Source of the DNA: Siphonodentalium dalli
Taxonomy: Eukaryota; Mollusca; Scaphopoda; Gadilida; Siphonodentaliidae
Assembly: GCA_032622095.1 (NCBI GenBank)
Contig: CP136067.1
Location: 44,497,549 to 44,561,548 of the forward strand
Length of the DNA stretch: 64,000 nucleotides
Direction: 5' to 3'
Position numbers and translations under genes: made by a program. Shown one piece after another: positions 1 through 11,600 of this stretch. The notes under the pieces are model-generated. The model was not told the DNA's origin. It did not search any database and worked only from the letters and a program-made list of their open reading frames with translations. The first letter of the stretch is position 1. Every line of letters begins with the position of its first letter.

Positions 1-499
1 GTTATAGTTTTACTAATTAGTTATCACGAATTTGACATGTCCGACCGGACTGTTTAGCGGGAACGGAATAAAGTCATGCCAAAAGACATCTTCAATGAAA
101 TATCACCCAGTTACCACACCCGAGTAATGATCAAATTCATTATGTCCAATGTAAACATAAACTCATAGTATCACACAGTTGTGTGTAAACCAATTAATTT
201 ACTGTATATAATCAATAAACAATTCCTAGTAAGCAAAACTTGCCCATTTTGCGGAACTAAAGAAAAGGTTCGATATAAACGAATCCCGTCTAAGGTTTCA
301 AACCGGACCGAATCACCACGGCGGTTTCGAATCGAACCGAACCTCGAAAGGTTCGCAGGGGACTACTTTAACAGTGCTTCTGTTTGTGGCTGATATGTTA
401 ATACAATCCCAGTTTGTGCCCCCCACTTTATAATTTACCCAATGAATATTGGTGATAATAATGAATTAATGTCATTCATTGTGTGTGTGTGCCTGGTAG
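1..499. other. Intergenic or intronic sequence, no gene seen
   Basis: No exon or transposon gene is recognisable. Positions about 270-365 hold a CGAATC/AACCGAACC-rich stretch ending in a GGTTCGCAGG-like string. This resembles the right arm of the hAT-like elements at 822-2384 and 20120-21332, so it is probably the end of another degenerate copy. A short (GT)n run lies at about 480-490. The small open frame at 181-393 crosses this repeat and is not taken as a gene. Confidence 0.5.
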
Positions 500-507
500 C
501 TCATATC

Positions 508-761
508 CAAGCCTTGAAATAGGGTGTCTGTCATTTGCAGAATGAGGTCCCCAGAGGGTGAATTTAGTGATGCTACCCTGCATAGTGGGCTAGCATCACC
601 AAATTCACCCTCTGGGAACCTCATTCTGCCGAGGTGTAAGCAGAATTAGGTCCCCAGAGGGTGAATTTGGTGATGCTAGCCCGCTATGCGGGGTAGCATC
701 ACTAAATTCACCCTCTGGGGACCTCATTCTGCAAATGACAGACACCCTATTTCAAGGCTTG
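508..761. mobile_element. hAT-type MITE, family A, copy 1 (double hairpin)
   Basis: A 254-bp non-autonomous element has long terminal inverted repeats starting CAAGCCTTGAAAT. It is flanked by a perfect 8-bp duplication, CTCATATC, at 500-507 and 762-769. Eight-bp duplications are typical of hAT transposons. Inside, two ~95-bp segments built on GAATGAGGTCCCCAGAGGG are each palindromes and are also inverted relative to each other, so one strand could form two adjacent hairpins or one long stem. There is no coding capacity. Confidence 0.9.
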
Positions 762-1519
762 CTCATATCAAACATGGTAAGGGAAAGTATAATATTCTAA
801 TCAGCCAAATTGTGAAATTATTAGGGTCCTGCAAATATTAAAATACGATTAAATCAAATACTGAATCGAATACTGCATATTCGCAAATCAATCAAATATC
901 GTATAAAATATATCAGTTTGGTAAGCAGTAACAATTAGGGAGAAAACCCCATGTTTTGAGTCCTGTAAATAACCTATAATAACCATTCCTTGTATTGAAA
1001 TAAAGAGTTTATAAATTTTATGGTCTGTGCTGTAATTTTTGCATTAGTCCCCTAAAAGAAAGCAAAGTTCTATGTCAGGGAATTAGTTACTCTTGAATGA
1101 CAGATAATAGTACAAGGTGGAATACCAGTACACGGTGGGAAATTTTGCAAAAAGCAAATAAATCTTTAACAGTGAAAAAGCAGAATAACAGTACAGGGTG
1201 AAAATGCATTGGAATTTTCATGCCTAACATGGCCAGAGTCATACATTAAATGTACATACTGTTTCATTCTGTACTATTATCCCTAAGAATATAAGCGCAG
1301 TGTTTTCATTTAGTTATGATGTAACTTGATTCTATCAATATCGACAGTTATCATCCAGTTTTTTTGACTTTTTGCTCCCATTAATGATTGATACATTGTT
1401 TCTCAGATTTTCGCAGCCAAAACGATTACATTCATGTGTGGCAAATATTCCGACATGAAATAGCATCGCGAAGTTAAACGGAAATATTCTATAGATATTT
1501 GCAGCCAATTTATTGAATA

Positions 1520-1948
1520 CTAGCTAATGTGCCCGACTTCGTCCAGGCTATTTAGGGATTTCTTTGTGATCGCCTCCGTCTGGGCAAAATATACAGTGTC
1601 TGGACAAACTATTGTTCGATCGGTCCAAAAACAGGCCTATATCAGCAAGGTCAAGTTCAAGGACATGGTCGCATGTGAAATTGGACCTGCCCATATGTTC
1701 CTGTGATCAAGTAGGCCTACATGTACATAGCAAATTTGAGTCGGATTGGTCGAGGTCCAGAAACATGCCTATATGAGCATATATGAGCAAGGTGAAGGTC
1801 AGGGTCACGGTTGCACGTGAAATTGGACTCGGCCATATTGTTCCCGGTATCAAAGTAGGCCTACATACCAAATTTGAGTCGGATCGGTCGAGCAGTTTTC
1901 GAGTCTATAAGACACAGACAGACAGAAGTTCGAAAAATATAAAATAGA
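1520..1948 (-). mobile_element. Helitron-like element (non-autonomous)
   Basis: Read on the minus strand, it begins TCTATTTTATATTTTTCG after an A and ends in CTAG followed by T. A short GC hairpin (GCCTGGACGAAGTCGGGC) lies about 8 bases before the end. A TC start, a subterminal hairpin, a CTRR end and insertion between A and T define Helitrons. The internal phrases about a cysteine-free, non-coding 'TCGAAAACTGCTCGACCGAT' region recur in the element at 37139-37788, indicating the same family. It has no Rep/helicase. Confidence 0.75.
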
Positions 1949-1952
1949 TGAA

Positions 1953-2341
1953 TTAACCCTTTACCCAACAGAACGGCCCTGTGCCAATGCATTCTCTTAT
2001 ATATGCGAGTCGACCATAGGTCGCCTCGCATATATAAGAGAATGCATTGGCTTAACACATTACAAATTATAAAATTGTTAAAGAATGTAAGAAAAAATGG
2101 TAAAAAGTGTTAAAAAAGATTTTTTTTAGGCCAATGCATTCTCTTATATATGCGAGGCGACCTATGGTCGACTCGCATATATAAGAGAATGCATTGGCAC
2201 AGGGCATAACTGTAACTATCACAATGTGGTCAAGGAGCCGGTTCCAATGATACCCATATTTGTATGGTTCTATTGAGACAGATCGAAGATATTTTAGGCT
2301 GTTGAAGCTTTATTTGGCCGGTTTGTTGGGTAAAGGGTTAA
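1953..2341. mobile_element. piggyBac-type MITE, family B, copy 1
   Basis: TTAA duplications flank terminal repeats CCCTTTACCCAACA and TGTTGGGTAAAGGG. TTAA targets with CCCTTT-type ends are characteristic of piggyBac transposons. Inside lie two copies of a 69-bp near-perfect palindrome (1983-2051 and 2130-2198) in opposite orientation, separated by an AT-rich spacer. Each palindrome is centred on GACCATAGGTC and bounded by GCCAATGCATTCTC. Sister copies lie at 29671-30070 and 38820-39208. There is no coding frame. Confidence 0.85.
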
Positions 2342-2472
2342 TACTCAGGTCGAATCGAAAATACCGAATATTCACAGGACCTTAGAAATTATGTGCCATA
2401 TTTTATTCCCCCTGGAAACTACACAAAACTTGTTGGGAAGAGATCGGCCATCTATTAACACTCTTGTTGCAG

Positions 2473-2605
2473 GTTATCAAATCTTTGGGACCATTAGAAT
2501 TGATACTAAGTACACCTAGTAATCATCGTGTCCACCACGGAAGGAACCCTTACTGTGTTGACAAAAACTACGGTGGAATATTCATCATCTTCGACATAAT
2601 GTTTG
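2473..2605 (+). CDS. AGMO: AGMO exon with third histidine cluster
   Basis: The acceptor is TTGTTGCAG and the donor GTCAGT. The frame encodes 44 residues plus the first base of a glycine codon. It includes LGPLELIL, then HRVHHGRN (a histidine cluster of the fatty-acid hydroxylase superfamily, ligands of the di-iron centre), then YCVDKNYGG. The residue before the HRVHH motif is Asn where the human protein has an extra His. The HxxHH ligands themselves are intact. Confidence 0.93.
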
Positions 2606-5600
2606 GTCAGTATTTTCTCTTTTTTGCACATGTTATATCTTAAAGATATATTATGCACTTATTTGGGTGCATAAAATTGATGATAGTACTCAGGCGCTAT
2701 GCCAACCTGGGGAATGTAGCATTCTACTAACATCACCGAAAATTTCAAAGAAATCGAGCATACCACTCCATAGAAAACATCATCTGAACTACCGGTACAC
2801 TCAATTGTAAATATTTACATCTCAATTCAGGACGCAACAATCGGCAATAAACAAACACAAATGGGTTCGCCATCGAGAGTCATTGCATTTAATTAATATA
2901 TAAGAGTGACGGTGTGTGTTGTCAATTTGGATTAATATTCGTAAAAATAACTAATTTGAGCAAGATTATTCTCCATTTCTATTTGCTCACCCTGCCGGAA
3001 CGTTTCACATCACTTTAAACAATAAACAATGTTCATACAACAATGTTAATCTAGAATTTATTACACTGCCGTTGACATATGGTACAATTTGTATAGTATT
3101 AATGCCTAACTGCTTTTCAGATAATTTTCTCTGTGACTTCAGTGATTCAGTGACACCACATAGTCACTGCAATGCACAGCCCTCGCAATTGACCATGGCA
3201 ATAAGCAATGCCATGGCAAACGCTGTGAAAAAATGTGGCATCTATGTAAATATGCCATGGGACATTTTACTAATTTCGAGGGCTGAATGCAACAGCCCCA
3301 CAGCTTTTCCATTTATGGATCCTGATGCAGTAATGGAGACAAGTCTGAGTTTAGTGTGCCTGTCATTTGCAGAATGAGGTCCCCAGAGGGTGAATTTAGT
3401 GACGCTATCCTGCATAGTGGGCTAGCATCACCAAATTCACCCTCTGGAGACGTCTGGAACCTCGATTATGCAATGCATCGTCTGTCAATTTGAGGATATA
3501 GAGAAACTAAACTAAAAAAGAAATAGAATCTATGTTTCTATAGAAATTTGATAATAAAGAAACTTTCCAGAGAAGATGTGGTCTAAGCAGAATGAGGTCC
3601 CAATGCGGGATAGTGTCACTAAATTCACCCTCTGGGAACCTCATTCTACAAATGACAGGCACACTAAACTCAGGCTTGAATGCAGACCTGGCGGACAAAG
3701 CCCTCAGCTTGCACTGTACTGTTTTGCAACAGATATATATATTAAATGGTGGAATATTACATTCTCCAACCGGCTATAAACTCTCCGGATCCCATAATGC
3801 CAGTTTCAAACTCAACAATATTAAAGATTGTCTATCCCTTCCTCATTACGTTTTATGTAGATTCCGTGGGTAAAAAATAATAACAACTGTCTGAAAACAC
3901 TTTTATCAATAAATATTGATTTGATATAAATATTTTCTGATGTAATGTGATAGTCAATTGGGACAATTTTTCGTTACTATTTTTATAATTTTAGATAGAG
4001 TTATCCTGCATGCTATGCTCCGGACAAACATAAGCCATAAAATGACCCAACTTGATTGTATATCTATTATACCAGAAAATTCAAAATAAAATCAATATTA
4101 ATTAATAGAACCTTTTCCGGACAGGGGTCTTCAATTCATATTTATTATTTTATACCCAGGAAACTATATAAAATTGTTTTAGGAAGAGATAGACCATCTT
4201 TAACAAGCACATACTTTTGACAACAATTTGAATTAAAATAATTTCTCACACTTGAAGGAACTTATCAAAAAGAGGAGGAAGAAGTTGTATACGGCCTGGT
4301 GGAGCCACTACAGACGTGGGATCCAATCTATGGACAGGTAAGATTTATTCTATCACAGTCAAAAGTATACTCTAACATTAATATCTCATGGAATAATATG
4401 ATTTAATATTTTGTTGTTGAAACTTGAGACAAGTTGAGGCATGAAATTCTGTATCTATGATCGAACATGCGTTCAGACTACAGATGCATCATAAAAATAG
4501 ATAAGTAACAAAACAATTCTTCTCTCAAAGAGTTAGAACATTATGGAATTTTCTGAGTGAAGTTGTTGTGCCGAGAATTTAGATACATTCAAGAATCTCA
4601 TACCTGGCTGACAAGAAATATGAGTGTGATACTTGAAGGCCCACTTAATTTTTCCGCCAAGGAAAGCCCTCACTGAACTATATGGATAATATCTCCAGCC
4701 TTGTGTCATCAGGAGTGTTAAAATTTATTGTACGCCTATCGCCTAGTACCGGGGTCGATCAGCGCTCGGATTAGCCACGCATGAATACGTCCCGTGTAAC
4801 TCCCGCGTTCTAACAATGCAATCTAGTCAGTTTTATTTCCCTCCTCTGTCGATAAAGGAAGTATTTTTCCGAATTGCGAGTTTATCAACTCAATATTTAT
4901 TGTTAATAACAAACTTGCAATTAATCCGTTGCCTACCGGTCGTTAATCTCATATATATTTTGAAGACCTCTGTCTGTTTGTCTGTTTGTCTGTCTGTCAT
5001 TTATACAAATCTACGATTCTCGACCGATCGGGATGAAACTTGGTACGTGTGTAGTTTGACCAGGCGGTCGTCGTTGTCGTATTGGCGAGCCCGTGCGATG
5101 CTCGTGCAGCGCATGCGCAGACGAGATCTCGGAAACGGGTAGAGCTATCGACTCGAAACTTGGTACGTGTGTGTAGTTTGACCAGGCGGTCGTCGTTGTC
5201 GTATTTGCGAGCCCGTGCAATGCCCGTGCAGTGCATGCGCAGACGAGATCTCGGAAACGGGTGGAGCTATCGACTTGAAATTTGCTATGTGAATGTATCT
5301 TGCCCCGGATACGAATTTTATCGGGTCACCGAGCCCGTGCGACGCCAGCTTCGCGCATGCGCAGACCAGATCTCGGAAACGGGTGGAGCTATCGTCTTGA
5401 AATTTGGTTTTTGAATAGCCTGGACAACGTCGGGCTCATCGGCTAGTCTCATATATATTTTGAAGACCTCTGTTTGTATGTCTGTATGTATGTCATTGAT
5501 ACAAATCTACGATTCTCGACCGATCGGGACGAAACTTGGTACGTGTGTGTAGTTTGACCAGGCGGTCGTCCTTGTCGTATTGGCGAGCCCGTGCAGCGCA

Positions 5601-8600
5601 TGCGCAGACGAGATCTCGGAAACGGGTGGAGCTATCGACTTGAAATTTGCTATGTGAATGTATCTTGCCCCGGATACGAATTTTATCGGGTCGCCGAGCC
5701 TGTGCGACGCAAGCTTCGCGCATGCGCAGACCAGATCTCGGAAACGGGTGGGGCTATCGACTTGAAATTTGCTATGTGAATGTATCTTGCCCCGGATACG
5801 AATTTTATCGGGTCGCCGAGCCCGTGTGACGCAAGCTTCGCGCATGCGCAGACCAGATCTCGGAAACAGGTGGAGCTATCGACTTGAAATTTGGTTTTTG
5901 AATAGCCCGGACAACGTCGGGCTCATCGACTAGTCTATATATATATTTTGAGACTTCCGTATATATGTATATATGTGTGTGGGTACTTCATAGAATCGAA
6001 AACGCGTGTACGGATTGAGCTCAAATTTCGTATATAAGTGTGAAATCCCACGGACACCATCGTGGTCGCGTTTTGGAGAAGCTCAGAGCACCCTTTCTCC
6101 ACTCTCAGTCACAAAAAAACGGCATTGCGGTGGTTAAGAAATCAACGATCTTTATATTGACCATATACGGAGGTGTTAACAATCTACGCTCTTTATCGGC
6201 AAGTTTGCTTGGTTGTGTTTACCGAGCGCCGACGGCCATTCATTAGATCAGTGCGTTTGTCGCATTTACCGAGCGCCGACGGTCATTCATTAGATCAGTG
6301 CGTTTGTCGCATTTATTCGATAGCATTCTTTTCCTTTGGCCATTAATTCTTTACTGTCATTTATTCGATAGCGTGGCATTCATCTGATTGTTTGGTTTTG
6401 TTTACCGAGCGCCGACGGCAATTCATTAGATCAGTGCCACCAATCAGACTGCCATCGCATTCTGACATACGAATCAGAATCTTGCTTTGTGACTGCCATT
6501 GTGCATTCATAATACTTTGAATCAATTCTTCTGACATACGAATCACACTGCCACAATCATTATATTGCATTGCATTCTGACCATACGAATACGCCACTTC
6601 GGGGGTTAAGGCATCAACGATCTTTATATTGACCATATTCGGAAGTGTTACGGATCAACGCTCTTTATCGGCAAGTTTGCTTGGTTGTGTTTACCGAGCG
6701 CCGACGGCCATTCATTAGATCAGTGCGTTTGTCGCATTTATTCGATAGCATTCTTTTCCTTTGGCCATTAATGCTTTACTGTCATTCATTCGATAGTGTG
6801 GCATTCAGCTGATGCTTTACTGTCATTCATTCGATAGTGTGGCATTCATCTGATTGTTTGGTTTTGTTTACCGAGCGCCCAATCAGACTGCCATCGCATT
6901 CTGACATACGAATCAGACTGCCTAATTAACTAATTGATTATCTCATGTGTCTCCTCACGTTTTCAGTTCTGTATTCTGACCACTCAGTTCAATTAGCGAA
7001 TTAATCAACAACGATCATTAATGTATTAAGAAACTCTTAGACGAGTGAATGTATAGACAGAAAAATACAAATCCAGTTACTCAGGAAATTGAATTGTTGT
7101 GGGGGAAAAATTCCCAAATGTTGTACTTGAATTGTTATTGGTCCATGGTGAGACCATAATTTCGCTTCATATAAAGGCAGAAGTAACTCATTGATTGTCT
7201 CCTCACGTTTTCAATTCTGTATTCTGACCATTCAGTTCAATTAACGAATCAATCGTTAAAAAAATTATTTTAAAAATGTCATGTTTCTGACCAAGCACGC
7301 CAGTGGCGGGCTAACCTGCTAGTATTATATAAACGCACAGAAACTTTTCGTTTCATAGTATGGGTTACGTCATTTGTTAAAAAATCCGTGTTTTTTTATC
7401 AACTCAATGTCGACTTAAATTCAGTGATTGGATTTGCATTACAAAATTTGACATAGCTAGCCATTTTGGCAATGACTACAGCCTCACGTAATTTACTTGT
7501 GCAACACATATATTGCATTATTGTGCAACATATACGCTGGTGTAACTCGTCCGATTTGGAACGGTATGTGAAGTCTCCTAATTTCGTGCTACACATGTTC
7601 TGTTTCCATTTTCACGAGGTCGACTCATCGCTCAGTTCATATCATGTCTACTGCTAAAGCATACAAGTCACAGCTCTGTTAGTTCACAGTAAGTTGCCAA
7701 GGACAGAAATGTCTCCTTTGGCAATAATATACATGACTGAATAAAAATGATAGTCCAATGGCAATGACATTTCTTTTACTTGAACAAACTGTAATGTTGC
7801 TGTTTAGCAACCAGAACTCAACTGACATTTGGGACATGATTATCATAGACCTTAAGGACATCATTATCGATATCCAACAGGTCGTTATCTTTAATTGTGT
7901 TTTCACGATTAATACCTACAAATCTAGGCTAGCCAAAAATGTATGATCATGCGGGCTTGTATTTGTTGTTGTTTGTATTTGGATACTTGTAACATTATCG
8001 CAAATGTTACTGCGACTTCAAGGTATTTATTGGAACATCATGACTCGTTTCTTGCGATTCCATATTCTATACCTCATTGTATCGGAACAATCGTTAGTAA
8101 CAAGGCGATTATGTTCATTATAATATGTAAGAGTATTATATGACCTCTGTTCATATAATGCTGTGTCGCTATAATAAATAGTGTCTCATTCTTTACATGG
8201 ATGTACAGTATGACTGACAGTCAGGTTGTTACGCATCGTGTGACTGGTTTGATTGGGGCCTAGGATAATATGATACACAAGATTTGGCGACAAAGGAATT
8301 TCATTTCAATTATCGAAAGGAAATCTCCAATCATAATCTGTCATTTTTCGGTGACTCTTGTGTCTGTTTCTCTGCAATCACTCCATTCAGCTTGGCTGCA
8401 TGGAATTCCCTGATCCCAGTCTGCAAAGATACGTCAGCATATTAACCTGACCGTTCAGCTACAGTTTGCTTAACTATCCAATGAGGAGACATCGTGGATG
8501 AGGGCCTTGACGAGAGCCCACTGGCCTACTTGTGCCAAGTCATTATATCCAATGTGAACTCGGTACCACAAAGCATACTGTGTCTCCCATGTCAAGCCTT

Positions 8601-11600
8601 GTTCTTGACAGAACATGGTCGAAGTATTGAAATGATTCATTGGCTAGCCAGTGTGATGACAAATTTCAAGTAAATCAATGTTTATACTTATTCTCATCGG
8701 GCAGATGATTTCACATCCACAGGTTCTCAATTAAAATTGTCTATATTTGTGAGGTACTGCATGTAATCAACGTAACCAAATAGACAACATCTGACCTCTT
8801 ATCCTCAGACATTAGTGTTTGTCGATATACTCACATTAATTGGGTCCAATAATAAGGAAATATCATCGCCACAATACCATACAAATGGTGTAAGAACTGC
8901 AATATGGCGACCAGTTTCACCGATACTTCCATACTTCCATGCTTTTCAACCGTGAATAGTAAAGGCGAACTGGTACACATATATATTGTCTGTGCCCCAG
9001 ATGCACTTACAATAGCCTTTCCAACAGAGTCCATCACTTGGCTCTTTGCCTTCTATTTACATATATTGAACAAATCATATGACAAATAGACTTCACTCAC
9101 ATATAAAGCACGGTTACAGGACATACATTTATATTGCGTCTGGCATCTGCCAATATAAATTCCAACAGAGTACAAAACATGGCTCTTTTCCTTCTAATGC
9201 AGCAAATCCAATTGATTATCTGGCGAATAACAGACAGGACAGCATTTGTATTGTCCCGCGTATAAAGTGCAGTTACATCAAAGGCCTTTATATTGTGTAC
9301 GACCGATGCCAATTTCAAAGAGTCCAAAACATGGCTCTTTTGGCGCAAGAAGCCTTTATATTGTGCACAACCACTGCCCAGTAGCAGTGACTGGTGGGGT
9401 GCTGCCATCGTTGATTCGGAAAGCCAATCCTCAAGGGCGAATGCCCCAGCACCTGAGCATTTGGGTGGGGAAGACTCATTGTGTGCCGCCAACAGCGCAC
9501 CAGCCGACCAGACTTCAGTCCTTCCCACGAGGAAACACAGCAAGAGCACTTATTTGCTCTCGCAATTCAGAAGATGGATGTAATTGCGCACGTAATATAA
9601 TCGTTGGGTTTTTATGTTTACCCATACCATAGTATGGTAAACATAGTGTCGTTGCCCGGATTGACCACTCGTCGTTTGTCCGTCTGTCTGTCCGTCTGTC
9701 TGTCTGTCTGTCCGTAGACACTTTACGAGTAATGCGATAACTCAAACATTTTCTATCCGATCGAAACCAAATTTTGTATATGGGTTTCTCAGCCCAAAAT
9801 ACAGATCGAGTTCGAATTTGGGTTTGATCCCAGATTTTGTTACAGAGTTATGGCCCTTTTTCAACTTAGAATTCACGCATTCTGCCATAACTCAAACATT
9901 TTTTATCTGATTGGAACCAAATTTGGTATGTGAGTTTCACAGCCCAAAATACGAATATGGGTTTGATCCGATTAATTTTAAAGGAGTTATGACCCTTTTT
10001 CGAGAAAAAACATTTAAAAAAAAAAATTGTATTTTTTTAGATTTAGCTCCTTGCTAAATTTAGCATATACAAACAGATACAAATATTAAATTTTGTTTGA
10101 ACTTTAATAACAATAAAAAAAAAAGTTTAATAATAAAAAATATTGACACTTTCATTTATTTTAGTTTTATACGATTAATTAGGTGTGATATCCTGTTTTG
10201 AAAATATGAAGATTTTATTGCAATAGTTTCATGTAATATAATGATATCAATAAATTACCATGTGAACATCCAGAGTATATGAGAGGACATTTTATAGATG
10301 TTGTCATTCCAAGTGAAATCTGTTATGAAATGAGTGATGACATATTATACAGAGCTCTGGTGGTCAAGATAAACAACACTGGTGGCTGGCTGTTTGTTTA
10401 TTCTAACTGTCAAATTGATTTATGGCAGCATAAGACTGTTGTTTATCCTATTCTTGAAATTGCATTACAGGGTGAGATAAGAGCCCCCACTCACCTATAT
10501 AAGACTTAGTGTCTTCTAAATTCCATTAATTTGCTTCAAAAATAATTAACCCTTTCCAAGGTTTCCATAGACACATGCTATAATGTACATGGACTCTTCT
10601 TCATATCTCTTAATATCTGTTGGGTATCTTTGCACACTATTCACTTATATAAATTTTGGTTTTGACTGATTAATTGATTTTTGAAAAATATATTAACCCT
10701 TCAGACATGTGCTTTCAATTTGAAATTAAAATAACAGCTGATGGCCAATATGATTTATCTATGCAATGGGAATCAGGCAGATAAATATACAATGACTATT
10801 GTAAGTGATGACTTGTTTTAAAAATCAATATGGTAGATGTTAGTGTTTCCAGGAACCTTATTTTCCCATTTGTTCATATTTTCATGGTTGATTGAATTTT
10901 AGGGGCCACAGAGCACTTAGAAGATTAACATTGAAGGTTGTGGCTTTTAGTGTCCAAGCTACTTGTAAAACATTGTAATGTGTGAAACCATTTAATTGAG
11001 GGCTAACTTACTTTCTTTTATATGAACGATTTAGTGGTCATAGGGGCAAGCATCCTCATCATATTATGTCTGTATAACATTATATAGATAATACTTTTGA
11101 ATTGTATAAACTACATATATTTTTGAAAACCATGCATACACCCCTGTTATGAAACACTTAATCTTATTTAATACACAGGTCAGATCTGATCTTATATCTG
11201 TCCATGTTTGATAAAGAAATAACTGGGGAGAAAGGGGGGGGGGTAATTAAAGTACCATTTAAATATGAGATGGAATCCCCTACATGTATGTCATTCTAAG
11301 CAGTCTGGCTTGTCAACAAATTATAATTTCTCTTTAAAAGTGAATAAATTTTGAATATCTGGCATGTCAAAAGTGTTAAAGATAGGGATTTATCACTTTT
11401 GCTTCCAATGAGTTAACTTAAACTCCTAAACATGTCCTCCAAAATCACTAAACCATTGGATCTCACAGTGAGAGGTCCTTGGGTGAATAGGGACAGAGTT
11501 ATGAGATTTTAAACTACTCCTCCCCACCCCAAATACTTTAACCCTTCCTTAAGACAAATTATTTGAGCTTTTGATTTCAAGTTGGGTACTGATATATGGA

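Larger units (their letters stand above)
822..2384. mobile_element. hAT-type non-autonomous element with nested insertions
   Basis: The terminal inverted repeats are TAGGGTCCTGCAAATATT on the left and, reading inward from the right, TAAGGTCCTGTGAATATT. The 8-bp duplication GAAATTAT is perfect (814-821 and 2385-2392). CGAATCGAAT-rich subterminal sequence lies inside both ends. The element carries a minus-strand Helitron (1520-1948) and a TTAA-flanked MITE (1953-2341) that both inserted later. No transposase frame remains. It lies in AGMO sequence upstream of the exon at 2473. Confidence 0.8.

Noticed and set aside
181-393. Small open frame with CPFCG
   Set aside because: It starts with GTG, has only one CxxC and its second half lies in CGAATC-type repeat sequence.
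4947-5933. Arg/Cys-rich frames such as the 112-codon one near 5507-5845
   Set aside because: They come from GC-rich Helitron interior repeats and occur on both strands.
9097-9745. Open frames on both strands, up to 150 codons
   Set aside because: They overlap each other and cover module K and a tandem repeat, with no domain or splice context.
10279-10509. 76-codon open frame
   Set aside because: Composition is protein-like, but no domain, no splice sites and no second copy, so support is too weak.
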